From the NCBI GenBank assembly GCA_028554795.2, contig CM068830.1:111365214-111429213 (forward strand): a stretch of DNA of 64,000 bases, in the 5' to 3' direction. Within the stretch, counting starts at the first letter, position 1; the number at the start of each line of letters is the position of its first letter. A program made the translations under genes and the position numbers. A model generated the notes under the pieces. That model worked only from the letters and a program-made list of their open reading frames with translations, was not told the origin of the DNA and made no database searches. Below are positions 21,596-32,270 of the stretch, piece after piece. Source of the DNA: Sinohyriopsis cumingii (taxonomy: Eukaryota > Mollusca > Bivalvia > Unionida > Unionidae).

Positions 21596-24500
21596 ATGTC
21601 AATGTCTTCTTGTATGTATGTAAATCAGTCTCATATTGAACATTCTCAAATATCCACTACATGTGGTCATGGTACAACAGATGGATCTTGTATGTTATCT
21701 TCTTCATATGTTTATGTAAATAATCAAGGCAATGTAAAGAAATCTGTCAAGTCTAAAAACAATACATTGCCTAGTGCCTTGTCTGAAGATCAATCCTCTG
21801 ATCAAAATTGTCATGTATATTCAACACATCATCCCTAAACTGAATGAGATAAAGTCAATATTACAGCAAACTAGATCAGTCAATATTCTAGGTCTATGTG
21901 AAACCTTTCTTTCCGACGATACTGATGATTTGGCTCTCCAAATACAGGGGTTCAGCTTTGAAAGAAAAGATAGGGAATCCATGGGGGGTGGGGGTATTCT
22001 TCTCTATGTAGACAGTTCCATTAGTTATAACAGACGTGTTGATCTAGAGACTATTGGGGTAGAGAGTATCTGGATCGAAGTAACCCTTGCCCAATCAAAG
22101 CCAATACTCTTATGTTCGGTTTACAGGCCACCTAGTTCCACAGCTGATTGGATTGATAGATTTGAGGTTCAAATTCAAAAAGCATTACTTAAGGAAGATT
22201 TAGAAATTATCGTATTAGGTAATTTTAACATTGACTATATGAAAACTCCACCATTAACATGGATAAGTAGCTTTGAAACTTACAACTTTACTCAATTAAT
22301 TAACACCCCAACTAGAGTAACGGATAAAAGTGCTACTATCATTGATCATGTCTATACTAATAAACCTGAAAACGTAAGTGAAATTAAGGTACCAGTGTAT
22401 GCACTGAGTGACCACTTCCCAGTCTGTATAACTAGACATGTTCCGAAATCATCTAAAAATGGCCAACACATTGAAATTCAATACAGGGACTTCAAACAGT
22501 TTGATGAGGAAATGTTCTTAAATGATTTAGTTTGCAAACCTTTCCAATCAGTCTGCACTATAGCTGATGTCAACACTGCCTTGGACAAATGGTATCAGAT
22601 GTTCAATGCAGCCTTAGACAAGCATGCCCCAATTAAAACAAAAAGGGTTAAACACCAAATTACACCCAAGTGGATTACCCCTGAGATCAGTGAGGCTAGG
22701 CACCTAAGAGATAATTTCCACAAGAAAAAAGACATGAAAAGCTATAGAAAGTGGAAAAATAAAACTAAGCACCTGATAGATAAGGCAAAAGAGAACTACT
22801 ATAAACAGGCTATTAATGAAAGTAAGAGTACCAAAACATTGTGGAAGCATCTAAAAGAGCTGAACCCACGCAAGAACAGTTGTCTTCCCCCTAGACTTAA
22901 GCAAAATGATGATATAGCAACATCTGTACAAGACATTGTGGAAATGTTCAACAATTTCTTCATAAGCATCTCCAGTAAGATTATTCAGAACCAGACTAAT
23001 ATCCCAATTGAACTTGATGCTCTTCTATTATTTATAAAAGCTAAAATTCCTGATGATAATTATTTTTCAGTAGCTAATGTTAGTGAAGCTGATGTTTTTG
23101 ATATGCTAATTAAGGTTAATATTAATAAATCCTCTGGATTGGATGGTATTGGTCCACGAATTCTTAAAATTGCTGCACCAGTAATAACAAAGTCACTAAC
23201 GCATATTATAAATTTAAGTATAATGAGTGGTAATTTTCCAGAAACACTGAAATGTGCAAAGGTTACACCTATCTTTAAGAAAGGAGAAAAGGAGGATCCA
23301 GGAAATTACAGACCAATATCAATTCTACCTGTATTGTCAAAACTATTTGAAAAGCATGTAGCCATTCAGGTCTATACATTTTTCGAAACATACTCTCTAT
23401 TTGATAAAGCTCAGTCAGGATTTAGAAAGTACCACTCGTGCCAAACAGAACTTACCAAATTAATTGATCTTTGGCTGAAGGAAATGGATAATGGACATAT
23501 GACTGGGATTGTTTTCCTTGACTTCAAGAAAGCCTTTGATCTTGTTGATCATGAAATTCTGCTGCAAAAGTTGAACTGTTACAGATTTGACAATCCTTCT
23601 TTAAACTGGTTTAGATCATACCTAAACCAAAGGTCTCAACAAGTAAGCATTGGCAATATTAGCTCTCAGACTCACACTATTCATTCAGGAGTCCCTCAAG
23701 GCTCAGTTTTGGGCCCTCTCCTCTTCCTTATCTATATCAATGATCTACCATTAAATAATGAATCCACAAACACAGATTTGTTTGCAGATGATGCAACTTT
23801 GTATACATCTAGTTCTGATACTGAATTTATCCAAATGAAATTAAACTCAGACCTTATCAGAGTCCAAAACTGGGCACAACAAAATAGGATGGTAATTAAT
23901 GAAGGTAAAACAAAATGTATGATTTTGGGGACATCACAAAAACTACCAAGTCAGGGAACCCAAAACTGTCTCTTGCAATAAATAATCATCCATTAGAAAA
24001 TGTCAAACATGAAAGGCTTGTAGGTGTGTCTGTAGATAATAATTTATTATGGAATGACCATATTGATAAGCTTTGTAAAACACTGTCATCCAAAATTGCC
24101 CTTCTCAGCAGAATCAAGAAATATTTACCTATGGAAACTCGCAGTCTATACTACAAGTCATATATTCTTCCAACAATGGATTATTGTTCTAATGTATGGG
24201 GAAACCGTGCCAAATCTGAGCTTGACAGGATTTATAAACTTCAGAAACGAGCAGCACATGTAATTTTAGATGCATCTGTTGATCATCCCTCAAAAACATT
24301 ATTTACAGAACTCAAATAGTTCACAATATATGACAGGATAGATTTTCACAAGGCAGTTCTTTTATATAAATGTCTACATGGAACTGCGCCAGAGTATCTT
24401 CAAGACTTATTCAGGCCTTTTTCAGCACAATACCAGTTGAGATCAATATCACATGGAAACCTTCTAATACCAAAACCAAGAACAGAGCAATTTAAAAAGA

Positions 24501-24619
24501 GTTTTCAATACTCTGGTACAGTTCTGTGGAATAAGCTTCCACTACATGTAAAATCTGCTGAAAATATTAGAGTATTTAAGAAAAGATATCATGAGCATGC
24601 ATGTGTTTCTAACAGATAA
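21596..24619 (+). pseudogene. LINE-A ORF2: APE endonuclease and reverse transcriptase, lightly broken
   Basis: The frame is open from just after the ORF1 stop. Its first in-frame ATG is 21596. A frameshift near 21805-21825 leads into the endonuclease: IIPKLNEIKSIL, ILGLCETFLSDD (catalytic Glu), LLCSVYRPPSS, VLGNFNIDY and ALSDHFPV. The usual GDFN Asp is Asn here. RT follows: GLDGIGPRILK, NYRPISILPVLSKLFEKH, FLDFKKAFDLVDH, SGVPQGSVLGPLLFLIYIND and LFADDATLYT (catalytic FADD about 23780). A second frameshift near 23945 leads to LVGVSVDNNLLWNDHID and the C-terminal thumb. A TAG at 24317-24319 replaces a likely Trp. The frame ends at 24619. The host role is none; in the element it performs target-primed reverse transcription. 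Confidence 0.88.
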
Positions 24620-24764
24620 TGGAATTTAGTATTTTAATACTAAACATGTTAAAATAAACAGTAATTATTGCCATCTTCATATAATGTGCATTGTTATACT
24701 CTCCTTAAGAGGGCCTCAAGGGAGAATAGTCCTTGACTAATGAGTCACCCTCTATAAATAAAGC

Positions 24765-24800
24765 ATTATTATATTATTATTATTATTATTATTATTATTA
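24765..24800. repeat. (ATT)n tail of LINE-A
   Basis: A trinucleotide run at the 3' end of LINE-A; the fragment at 42514 ends in a similar run. Confidence 0.9.
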
Positions 24801-25700
24801 GATGTTTGCCAAAACTTCCTTCTAATTTTGTTTTTCCGGTTACGATGCGATTGATAATTTTGTGGTCCAGGCTGTTCACTTTGGGTGGTTTGATGGGCAT
24901 TTTGGTTTCCTTTATAATGGAGTAGAGTATCCTGCCTTTGGTAGTGGGATTCCAGTGCTCCTGCCAGTTCTGGTTAATGTAGTTTCTTGTTATGCTTTGG
25001 GCTTATGTTATGCTATATCTGAGTGGTGCAGGGTTAGGGTTCCCTAACATGTTTTTGCGACTTTGTTGGCTAGCTTATTACCAGGGATTCCTATATGCGA
25101 GGGTATCCACATGAATTCAACTATCTGATCCGCTGTGGATAATTCCCTAAGCATATAAAAAGCTCTAGCCAAGAATTGTTCTCTTGGTTTGGTGCTGTGA
25201 GATTTGATGGATTCTATTACACTAAGTGAGTCACTGATGATAACTGCTTTTGGAACTTTTTGGTCTTTAATCCATTTTAATGATTCTTTTATTGCCCAGA
25301 ACTCTATGGTAAAAGTAGAGCAGTGGGCTGGTAATCTGGGTCCCATTTGTATGTTGAATTCGGGAATAACCACTGCAGCTGCTGTTCTGGAAGGTTCGGT
25401 TGTTTTGGATCCATCAGTGAATATTTTTACGAAGCCAGAGTAGGTGTCTTTTATTTCCATTCCTACGATGGTTTTGAGTTTAGATTCTTGTTCCAATTTG
25501 CTTCCATAATTCGTGACTCTAGTGTTAATCCTAGGGATAGGGTTTGTCCAAGGGGCGGGGTCAATAGAGTGAGTGTACTCTTTTTGTCGAGCAAGTGTTG
25601 GCATATTTTCCTTGAGTTTTAGGATTTGTTTGCCACCTGGTAGGTTAGGAACTAGTTTGCGGCTAAACGGTTTGTTGCATTTGCTAATTGTTAGTAGCAT
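24801..25700 (-). pseudogene. LINE-B ORF2: RNase H domain and downstream linker
   Basis: Minus strand 25700-25044 encodes an RNase H domain: VKIFTDGSKT (first Asp), CSTFTIEFWAIKESLKWI (Glu), AVIISDSLSVIESI (second Asp) and WIPSHIGIPGNKLANKVAK (His; the fourth acidic position is Asn). Sequence to 24801 continues as NQNWQEHW, GRILYSII and KTKLEGSFGKHL, after a frame change. RNase H after RT marks I-like LINEs (I, Nimb, Ingi, R1/LOA relatives). It is cut at 24801 by LINE-A and resumes at 19287. Confidence 0.85.
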
Positions 25701-27420
25701 GTGAGTCGGGGTGATTTGTTAATTGATTGGAGTATTGGAGGAGCATTTCATATCTTTTTTTTTAATGGCAGTTCACCAGTGAGGACTTGAAGTTCGTCCA
25801 AGGATGTCAATTATAGAGTGCACGTGCAAACAGATAATGCTTGCCTTTGGATGCTATCCAGTTTGTTAAGTAATGTTTGTTTTGCTGAGTTGTAAACTAT
25901 GGCATCCATAATCTAGTTTCGACCTTATAAGTGATCTATAGATGGTTAATAAGGTTTCTTGATTGAATACCCATGCAGTCCCTTTAAGATTTCTTAAGAG
26001 AATAATATCTTTATTGCAATTTTGAATTAGTTGCACAGTCTGGTGTTTCCAGGTTAGATGGTTATTGAAGAACATACCTAGGAAATTTACTACTTCAGCA
26101 TATTTGATTAACTGGTTTTGAATATAGACGTTGGGGTAAATTATCTGGTTATTGCGTTTAGGGGAGAAGATTATTGCTATCATTTTTTCATGTGAGATCT
26201 TAAAACCCCATTTATCTGCCCATCTTACTATGTTATCTAGGCTTTTCAGGATTTATTTGACTACTTGATTGCTAGCAGGGTTTTCTGCCCTTCAGATACC
26301 GCTGTCATCAACGAATTGGGAAATGTTAACCTGTTTTGTCGCTAGGTTGAGGTCAAGGTCGTTAATCATGATCATGAATAGCGTAGGACTGAGTACACTC
26401 CCTTGTGAGGTAACGTTTTCGGGGGGGTGGGTATTCTTTTGAGGTGGTGTTACCTACTCTAGTGATTATTCTGCGATCGGTTAGGAAGTTTTCGATCCAG
26501 TTCAACATGCATCCAGTAATTCCAAAGTTGTTGAGTTTTGCAATCAATCCTTTGGTCCATACAAGATCAAACGCTTTTTTCAAGGTCAAGGAAGACTGGT
26601 ATAAATTGTCTGTCTGATTTTCTTTTGGAGTTGAAAGCTAGTTTGATATCTGCTTCTAGTCTTAAAAGTTGATCTGTGGTGGAGTGCCTGTTACTGAAGC
26701 CACATTATTTTTCTGATAGGAGTTTGTTACTTTCTTAGTGGTGTTTTAATCTGTTGGCTTTGATTGTTTCCATCATTTTACATATGTTATTAGTGAGGGA
26801 GTAAGTTGGGCTAGTTTGGGTGCACATATAGTAGATCAATTGCTGAGAGGGAGCCATCCTTAGGATTAAGTCGATTTTTAGATCCATCTTTGAGTATGGT
26901 TAGGTTTGATTCAGCAATGCATTCGTCAATCAGTTTGCCTCTTTTATCCCTTCTACTTTATCTCCATAGTTCATTGTGAGCATTGAAGTTGCCACAAATG
27001 ATTTGGTTTCCAGACTGGTTATTGGAGCTTTGTCGTTAAGATTCTAAGTTGATTGGGTTGACATTGCCCCCGGGTCATATATATTAGTTATTATTATATT
27101 ATTTGATCGAATGTTGACTAATACAGTTTGAATGTCAATTTTGTTATTTATGTCTATTGGCATTGGGATCGTTAATGTTTCAGAGTAGGGCAGTTCTTTA
27201 GAAATATTGCAAGTCCTCCTCCCTTTTTCCCATTGCTACGACTTTTGAATATGCCTGGTGAGTATTCGGAGATTTTGGGTATATGTTTCAGATTCTCCGG
27301 TAAGTGTGTTTCCTGGAGGCAGATTATGTCATGTTGATTGATTGCATTAATGATTTTGTGTATTAGTTAAGGTAGGTTTCTGGATAGGGCCCTGCAATTC
27401 CTTTGCCAGATAGTATAATG
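25700..27420 (-). pseudogene. LINE-B ORF2: endonuclease and reverse transcriptase, decayed
   Basis: Minus strand from 27420: the endonuclease N-terminus reads NCRALSRNLP, then DIICLQETHLPENL, KKGGGLAIFLKN and, near 27000, ICGNFNAHNELW. RT fragments follow: KKAFDLVWTKGLIAKL (about 26580), GSVLSPTLFMIMINDLDL (about 26400), SQFVDDSGI (catalytic FVDD about 26300), and a thumb at 26183-25866 with VVNFLGMFFNNHLTWKHQ and YRSLIRSKLDYGC. There are many frameshifts and stops. The 5' end is truncated at about the first strand of the endonuclease. Host role: none, an old copy. Confidence 0.82.
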
Positions 27421-27779
27421 AACACTTATTAAAAATATAGAAAATAAATAAATAAATAATAATAATAATAATGTATTATATCTTGATATATTATTGACGA
27501 ATGTTCAATAGTTCATCAGAACTCAATTTATATAATACATAATTATGGTATGCATAGTACTTACTATCAAGTATTTTATAAATAATCATAATATATATGG
27601 AATTAATTTGAAAATGCACTTTCGTTTTTAAAGAAGTAGTAAACTTATTTTTATGATATTAAGTGTATACTTTCACAAATTAAATTATTCTGCTGAGTAG
27701 AATATAAAAATATTCTTAACTAATTGGAAACAGGGGACATAATTAAAAAAAACAAAAAACAAAAACAAGAACAGGATTA

Positions 27780-27934
27780 ATGAATGCCATATAGTGTTTT
27801 TGAATTTAGACCATTTGGATATACCTTATTAAGACAGTGAATCCAATAGGTTTCCTTTAGCAAACGTTCCATCTCATAATCAGGTTTAACAATAGGTTGG
27901 AAGGAGAAATCTTGCAAAGTATGGAAATTTTAGT
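27780..27934 (-). mobile_element. Penelope-like element fragment: GIY-YIG C-terminus
   Basis: Minus strand reads LQDFSFQPIV, then MERLLKETYWIHCLNKVYPN, then GLNSKTLYGI. This closely parallels the C-terminus of the larger Penelope-like element at 36012-39321. Only this end fragment is recognisable. Old and incomplete. Confidence 0.75.
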
Positions 27935-27968
27935 GACAGTCGGATAGAGATGAAAACGGGGACTTCAG
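27935..27968. repeat. 34-bp direct repeat, left copy
   Basis: Matches 28347-28380 at 32 of 34 positions (GACAGTCGGATAGAGAT..., ending GGGGACTTCAG). The pair brackets 378 bp that include the microsatellite cluster. Confidence 0.9.
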
Positions 27969-28000
27969 AGTATGGGAAATTCTCTATGTGTTGTTTATTT

Positions 28001-28002
<2 letters not shown>

Positions 28003-28047
<45 letters not shown>

Positions 28048-28204
28048 TACATACATACATGCACGCATATACATATATACCCATATATATACACACAGAT
28101 ATATACATACACACACACACATACATATGCATGTATGTACACATGCATATATATACGTGCATACATATATATGTGATTTGATACACACATACATACATAC
28201 ATAC
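28003..28204. repeat. (TA)n and (ATAC)n compound microsatellite
   Basis: About 20 TA units, then mixed ATAC/ATGC/ACAC tetranucleotide runs. All reading frames here are low-complexity artefacts. Confidence 0.97.
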
Positions 28205-28346
28205 ACTCACATATACATTTAATTTGTTCATGTTTTCATTTCCCTATCAAAAGCCTCATCCCCTGGGTAGCCTTGGCAAGATTAACAGGCCAGTTTAACA
28301 TGTAAACAAGTACAGCCACATGCTATTTGCAACAGTTCTGTTTAGG

Positions 28347-28380
28347 GACAGTCGGATAGAGATAAAAATGGGGACTTCAG
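28347..28380. repeat. 34-bp direct repeat, right copy
   Basis: Partner of 27935-27968, with two transitions between them. Confidence 0.9.
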
Positions 28381-29235
28381 ATTGTTTTTAGATATGCATT
28401 ATTGGTGTTTTCTTATGGGATTTTGAGTCGTACATGAATTTTATAATGTGATCTATACTCAGATGAATGTAGTTCTTATATACACATACAGTAATCAACG
28501 GAATATGGATAACACTACACAAATGTCAGTTGTTTTGAATATGCAAGTGTTTTTTCAGTCCAGTTTATCTTCATTTAATCAAAACCTCTTACTTTTGCAC
28601 CCACTTTTATTACCCCAGGCCTATATTTAAGGTAATTGCATGATTTTCAGCAAGTGGACTTGGTTGGTTATAATATGGTTGGTTATAATATGGTTTGGTC
28701 TAAAATACAGCCGGGTTCTATGGACCCTAACCACACTGTTACAGCCAGGACTATACGATGCAGGGAACCAGACTAGAAAGAATTAAGGTGACCTATATTT
28801 ACATAATTATATGCTATAAATTGTGTACACCAAAGTTGATGACAGAGAAAACAACCATGCTAACAAAGCGTGCAACATCTCAACAACGATGTTTTTGATC
28901 CCTTTCATATCTACATTCTATTTTGAGAGGAAGCATTTGAAATTTATTTATAACTACTTTCATAGTTGATATTTAAGGCATTTTCCTTGTATAAGAATGA
29001 TTTAAATTGATCTGTTTTATAAAGCATTACAACAAATCCACTGATTACATGATTTCTTAAACTATAAGTTGTAGACTTAGAAAGTGATATTTCAGCTACA
29101 TTAAGTGAATTTATACATTTTGTTAAAAAATTCAGAACAGGTTGCTTTTTACCGACTAATGAAGAGTAAGATGGAGATATCCATGCACCAGTGATTTTAC
29201 AGCTATGGCGACTTTAATTTAAAACGGGTTATATA
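28381..29235. other. No gene seen; short 15-bp tandem repeat
   Basis: AT-rich. TTGGTTATAATATGG is repeated about 2.3 times around 28660-28700. Nothing else is recognisable. Confidence 0.45.
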
Positions 29236-29243
29236 TATACACA

Positions 29244-29438
29244 CAGGGCCAGCGCCAGACCCGGCCAGACTATCTGGCGCCCTAGGCAAGGTTAGATTCT
29301 GGCCCCCCCCCCCCGAAAATATCAATTTCAAAATTTCTAAAAAATACTTTTAATACTTTTTTTTTAAAAAAAAGGCACTCCCTGAAATCAGCGCCCTAGG
29401 CGGCTGCCTAGTGTGCCTATATGGTAGCGCCGGCCCTG
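29244..29438. mobile_element. hAT-type MITE with GC-rich ends, 195 bp
   Basis: Ends CAGGGCCAGCGCCAGAC and GGTAGCGCCGGCCCTG are near-inverted repeats, and CAGGGCCGGCGC-type ends are typical of hAT elements. GCGCCCTAGGC occurs near both ends in inverted context. The interior holds poly-C and poly-T/A runs. The flanking 8 bp (TATACACA and TAAATATA) match at only five of eight places, so the duplication is degraded or masked by the TA-rich site. Confidence 0.75.
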
Positions 29439-29446
29439 TAAATATA

Positions 29447-31931
29447 TATGTGCAGTTGAGTTATTAAAATTTGTGACAGGAGTAGGGAATAATAATTAAA
29501 CGTGCAAAATTTCCATCATATCACAACCTCAGGCATGTTAATTTGAGACTGTCCATCAACACTTTATTCATGAAAGTTTGAAAGTACTCATGAATATGCC
29601 AATTATACTTTTATGAAATACTTTGAAATTGAAAATTCATTACTGAGATAACTGGCCCACATTAGGAATTATAATATGTAATATAGAGGAAACACACCCT
29701 ATATTAAACTCAGATATAGAAACTTTGTTACATGTGCTACCCAGACTGAAGAAATCAGCATGATTTCAAGCTAAAGTCCAGAGTGACCGTTAAGAGGGAG
29801 TGGAAGGACCCAGTTATGGAGAAAGAACCAGAGGGGGTATGAAGTGTCGAATTTTGAATTACAGAATTTTTTTTAAGTTTAATGCATTGAGCATTACAAA
29901 TTTATCGCATTTAAACCAGAATAGACTTTGTGAAGGGTCACTTCCACCTCTCTTCGTTCATCTCCCTCCATGTGAGTGTAAACTTTGAAGGGACAGAATT
30001 CCGGCTCAGTGAAATTTACCAGGGTATCTTAACACGGTCCTTAGAAAGTAAACATTTGTGCTACCAACCCTAACCGCTTGGTAGGAACCTATGTCCACTT
30101 ATCATTTTTTCAAAGGGAAATTGTCATGCACTGTCGTTCACAGATTCTGAGCTGTCTAAACCTGTTGAAAGGAATTATTTCTTTGGTACAAATTAGGGAC
30201 CATTGCCTACGATTGGGCAGAATAAATTAGGGTGTGCACTTCAGAGCCATCAGACTTCAAAGATACGTCCTGAGTCAAAATTCTTTAGTCTGAAAATTTC
30301 CTAGAAGAGGAAACTTAGTCTCGACTCCGTGGGAAGCATAAAGAGATTAGTGTTTTCCTCGCGAAATAAGGAAGGGACCAGGTGGTCGGCTTGTAAAAAG
30401 AAAGACATGTTTAGTGCTAGGACACACCACTTCTGAAAGATAACAGAAATAAGGTATGCAATTTTACTTTCACGTAATATTCTATTATTTGATTGTTTGT
30501 TTTATGCAAACGCATTTACTATGACTAGGTTTCCATATTTTGTATTGTTAATTCATGGAAATATATTGATGCTAGAGTTATTATGCAATTTATTTTATTC
30601 AGTTTCATGGAAATGTGTTGATGAGAGTCTTTTTATGCAATTTTTTCATTCAATTTCATGGAAAGTGTTGATGCTAGAATTGTTATGCCATTTACCTTTT
30701 TAATTTTACAGTTATTAGCTCAATGGTAGAATTGATTGCATGCAATCCAAATGTTCATATGTGTAGGATTTTATAGGGTTATATGAAATAACTTCCTTTG
30801 TTTGTTAGGACAATACAGATATCATGAGTTAATGATGCTTGACTAATTATAGCCGATTTTGTAATGCTTGGACAATCTTGAAGGTTAATGACTGCCATGA
30901 GTTACATTTGTGAATTTCATGCAATAGTAATCAAACATGATGTAGCATATGTAAAATAATACAGTACTTTAAGACTTGTCACTGGAAGCGAGATCAATAT
31001 CCTACTGTACTAGTCAGAATTTATGCGGTGTGTGGATAGCAACATGCTTTGAATAATGTAAGTGATTCTTATGTACCTCTATATATACATGCCATCATCT
31101 ATTTTTCTTCATCATGAAAGGATACTCTTTTATAAGGTACAAAAATGGTTTTCTTTTCAGCTGGGAACTGATGTATATAATGATGTAGGGATATTGGTTT
31201 AGCAAGCCAAGCAACCATATTTATCAAATTATATACAATGATGTAAGTAAATTCTTGCACTGGAATTATAATTAATGTGACCATCTAAATATAAACTTGC
31301 TAAACATATGTAGGAAAGAAGTGTTTTACACAAGTACCCTTTTGTAATTTAAGTAAATAATTTATAATATTTATAAAAAAATATATTCAGTGGTAACAAA
31401 TAAAGCTGTACATTGGAGTCAAGAGATTAGACAATGCTATGTAGACTGCATTCAGAATAAGAACAAAATTTACACCTGTGCAAAGTTTGTATATCTGTTG
31501 AAGTCTTGCAAAGTAATTACACTTTTATTCTTCTGTATTAAACTTGATGCATGCCGTATGGAGTATTGTGAACAATATTTACAACCGCTTGGGCATCTAT
31601 TTCCAAGGTGGAGTTGCAAAGTTGATACCTGGTGTATCTACACGATGTTTTAAATGTTGAAATTTCCATGATAGTATAGTTTTAGCATTAGGTCTTTTTG
31701 TACCACATACATACGGGAATTTTGTATGTTTAATATCTAAAACAAATTCTAGATCATAAAAAAATGTGGAGACACTCAGAGATCTTTTCCTACACATTTT
31801 GTAATTACACCCCAGCCGTGTATGTCTTAAAATGAATTCACAGTAATTCCAAAATAGTTATTTAGTCCTAAAGTGTATGACCACCTTGTAATTCCAATGA
31901 AAACTTGAAATAAATAAATCTTTTCACTTGA
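29447..31931. other. No gene seen apart from a 52-bp tandem repeat
   Basis: Short frames only (such as 31390-31653, 87 codons), with no family resemblance or paired splice sites. Confidence 0.4.
30552..30706. repeat. 52-bp tandem repeat, three units
   Basis: Units start at 30552, 30604 and 30655, each with TTCATGGAAA, TTGATG, then TTATGC and an AT-rich end. The units have diverged. Confidence 0.85.
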
Positions 31932-31939
31932 ACACAATA

Positions 31940-32262
31940 CTCAGCCTGATTAAAATCAGATCTCCACTGTCCTATGTGAAGATCTGATTGCGACCACATA
32001 GGGGTCATGTTCTGATGACCATGTTATTACCAGGCTCGCGAATCTTATCAGCCAATCATATGAAGCCTTATATCTTCGCATTTGTGAGACTGCTCAGTTT
32101 AGCTGAATAGCATCAGTGTTTGCCTATCGATTTGATTCACTTTCATATATTTTGATAGCTGTATTTCCATTTGGTAACTCGAAGGTCACCGGAACATCAC
32201 GCTTAAGCAGTTGGTATCAGATCTTGAACCAGGACAGTGGAGATCTGATTTTAATCAGACTG
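31940..32262. mobile_element. MITE with 31-bp inverted ends and 8-bp duplication
   Basis: Left end CAGCCTGATTAAAATCAGAT then CTCCACTGTCC; the right end is its inverse with one change (CAGTCTG...). A perfect 8-bp ACACAATA flanks at 31932-31939 and 32263-32270. GATTAAAATC within each end is itself palindromic, and AGATCTGAT recurs further in. The 8-bp duplication suggests hAT mobilisation. No coding capacity. Confidence 0.9.
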
Positions 32263-32270
32263 ACACAATA

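Larger units (their letters stand above)
19288..24800 (+). mobile_element. LINE-A: nearly full-length CR1/L2-like LINE, about 5.5 kb
   Basis: In order it holds a 5' UTR of about 220 bp with AAAATGGCCGCCATGG near its start (YY1-like, with a six-codon upstream frame counting its stop), ORF1 (19508-21382), ORF2 (APE endonuclease and RT, to 24619), a short 3' UTR and an (ATT)n tail at 24765-24800. It interrupts the I-like LINE-B of opposite orientation. I see no clear target duplication at the junctions. ORF1 is intact. ORF2 has two frameshifts and one stop, so this copy is probably not autonomous now but is fairly young. A closely similar 3' fragment lies at 42514-42908. The clade (CR1 or L2 within the jockey superfamily) is inferred from domain order. 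Confidence 0.88.

Noticed and set aside
21446-21838. A separate 130-codon gene between the LINE ORFs
   Set aside because: It starts at GTG, is in frame with ORF1, and matches in position the ORF2 N-terminal extension of LINE-C.
25204-25622. Plus-strand ORFs
   Set aside because: Antisense shadows of the LINE-B RNase H domain.
27950-28231. Several overlapping frames rich in Tyr, Ile and His
   Set aside because: Translations of the TA/ATAC microsatellites.
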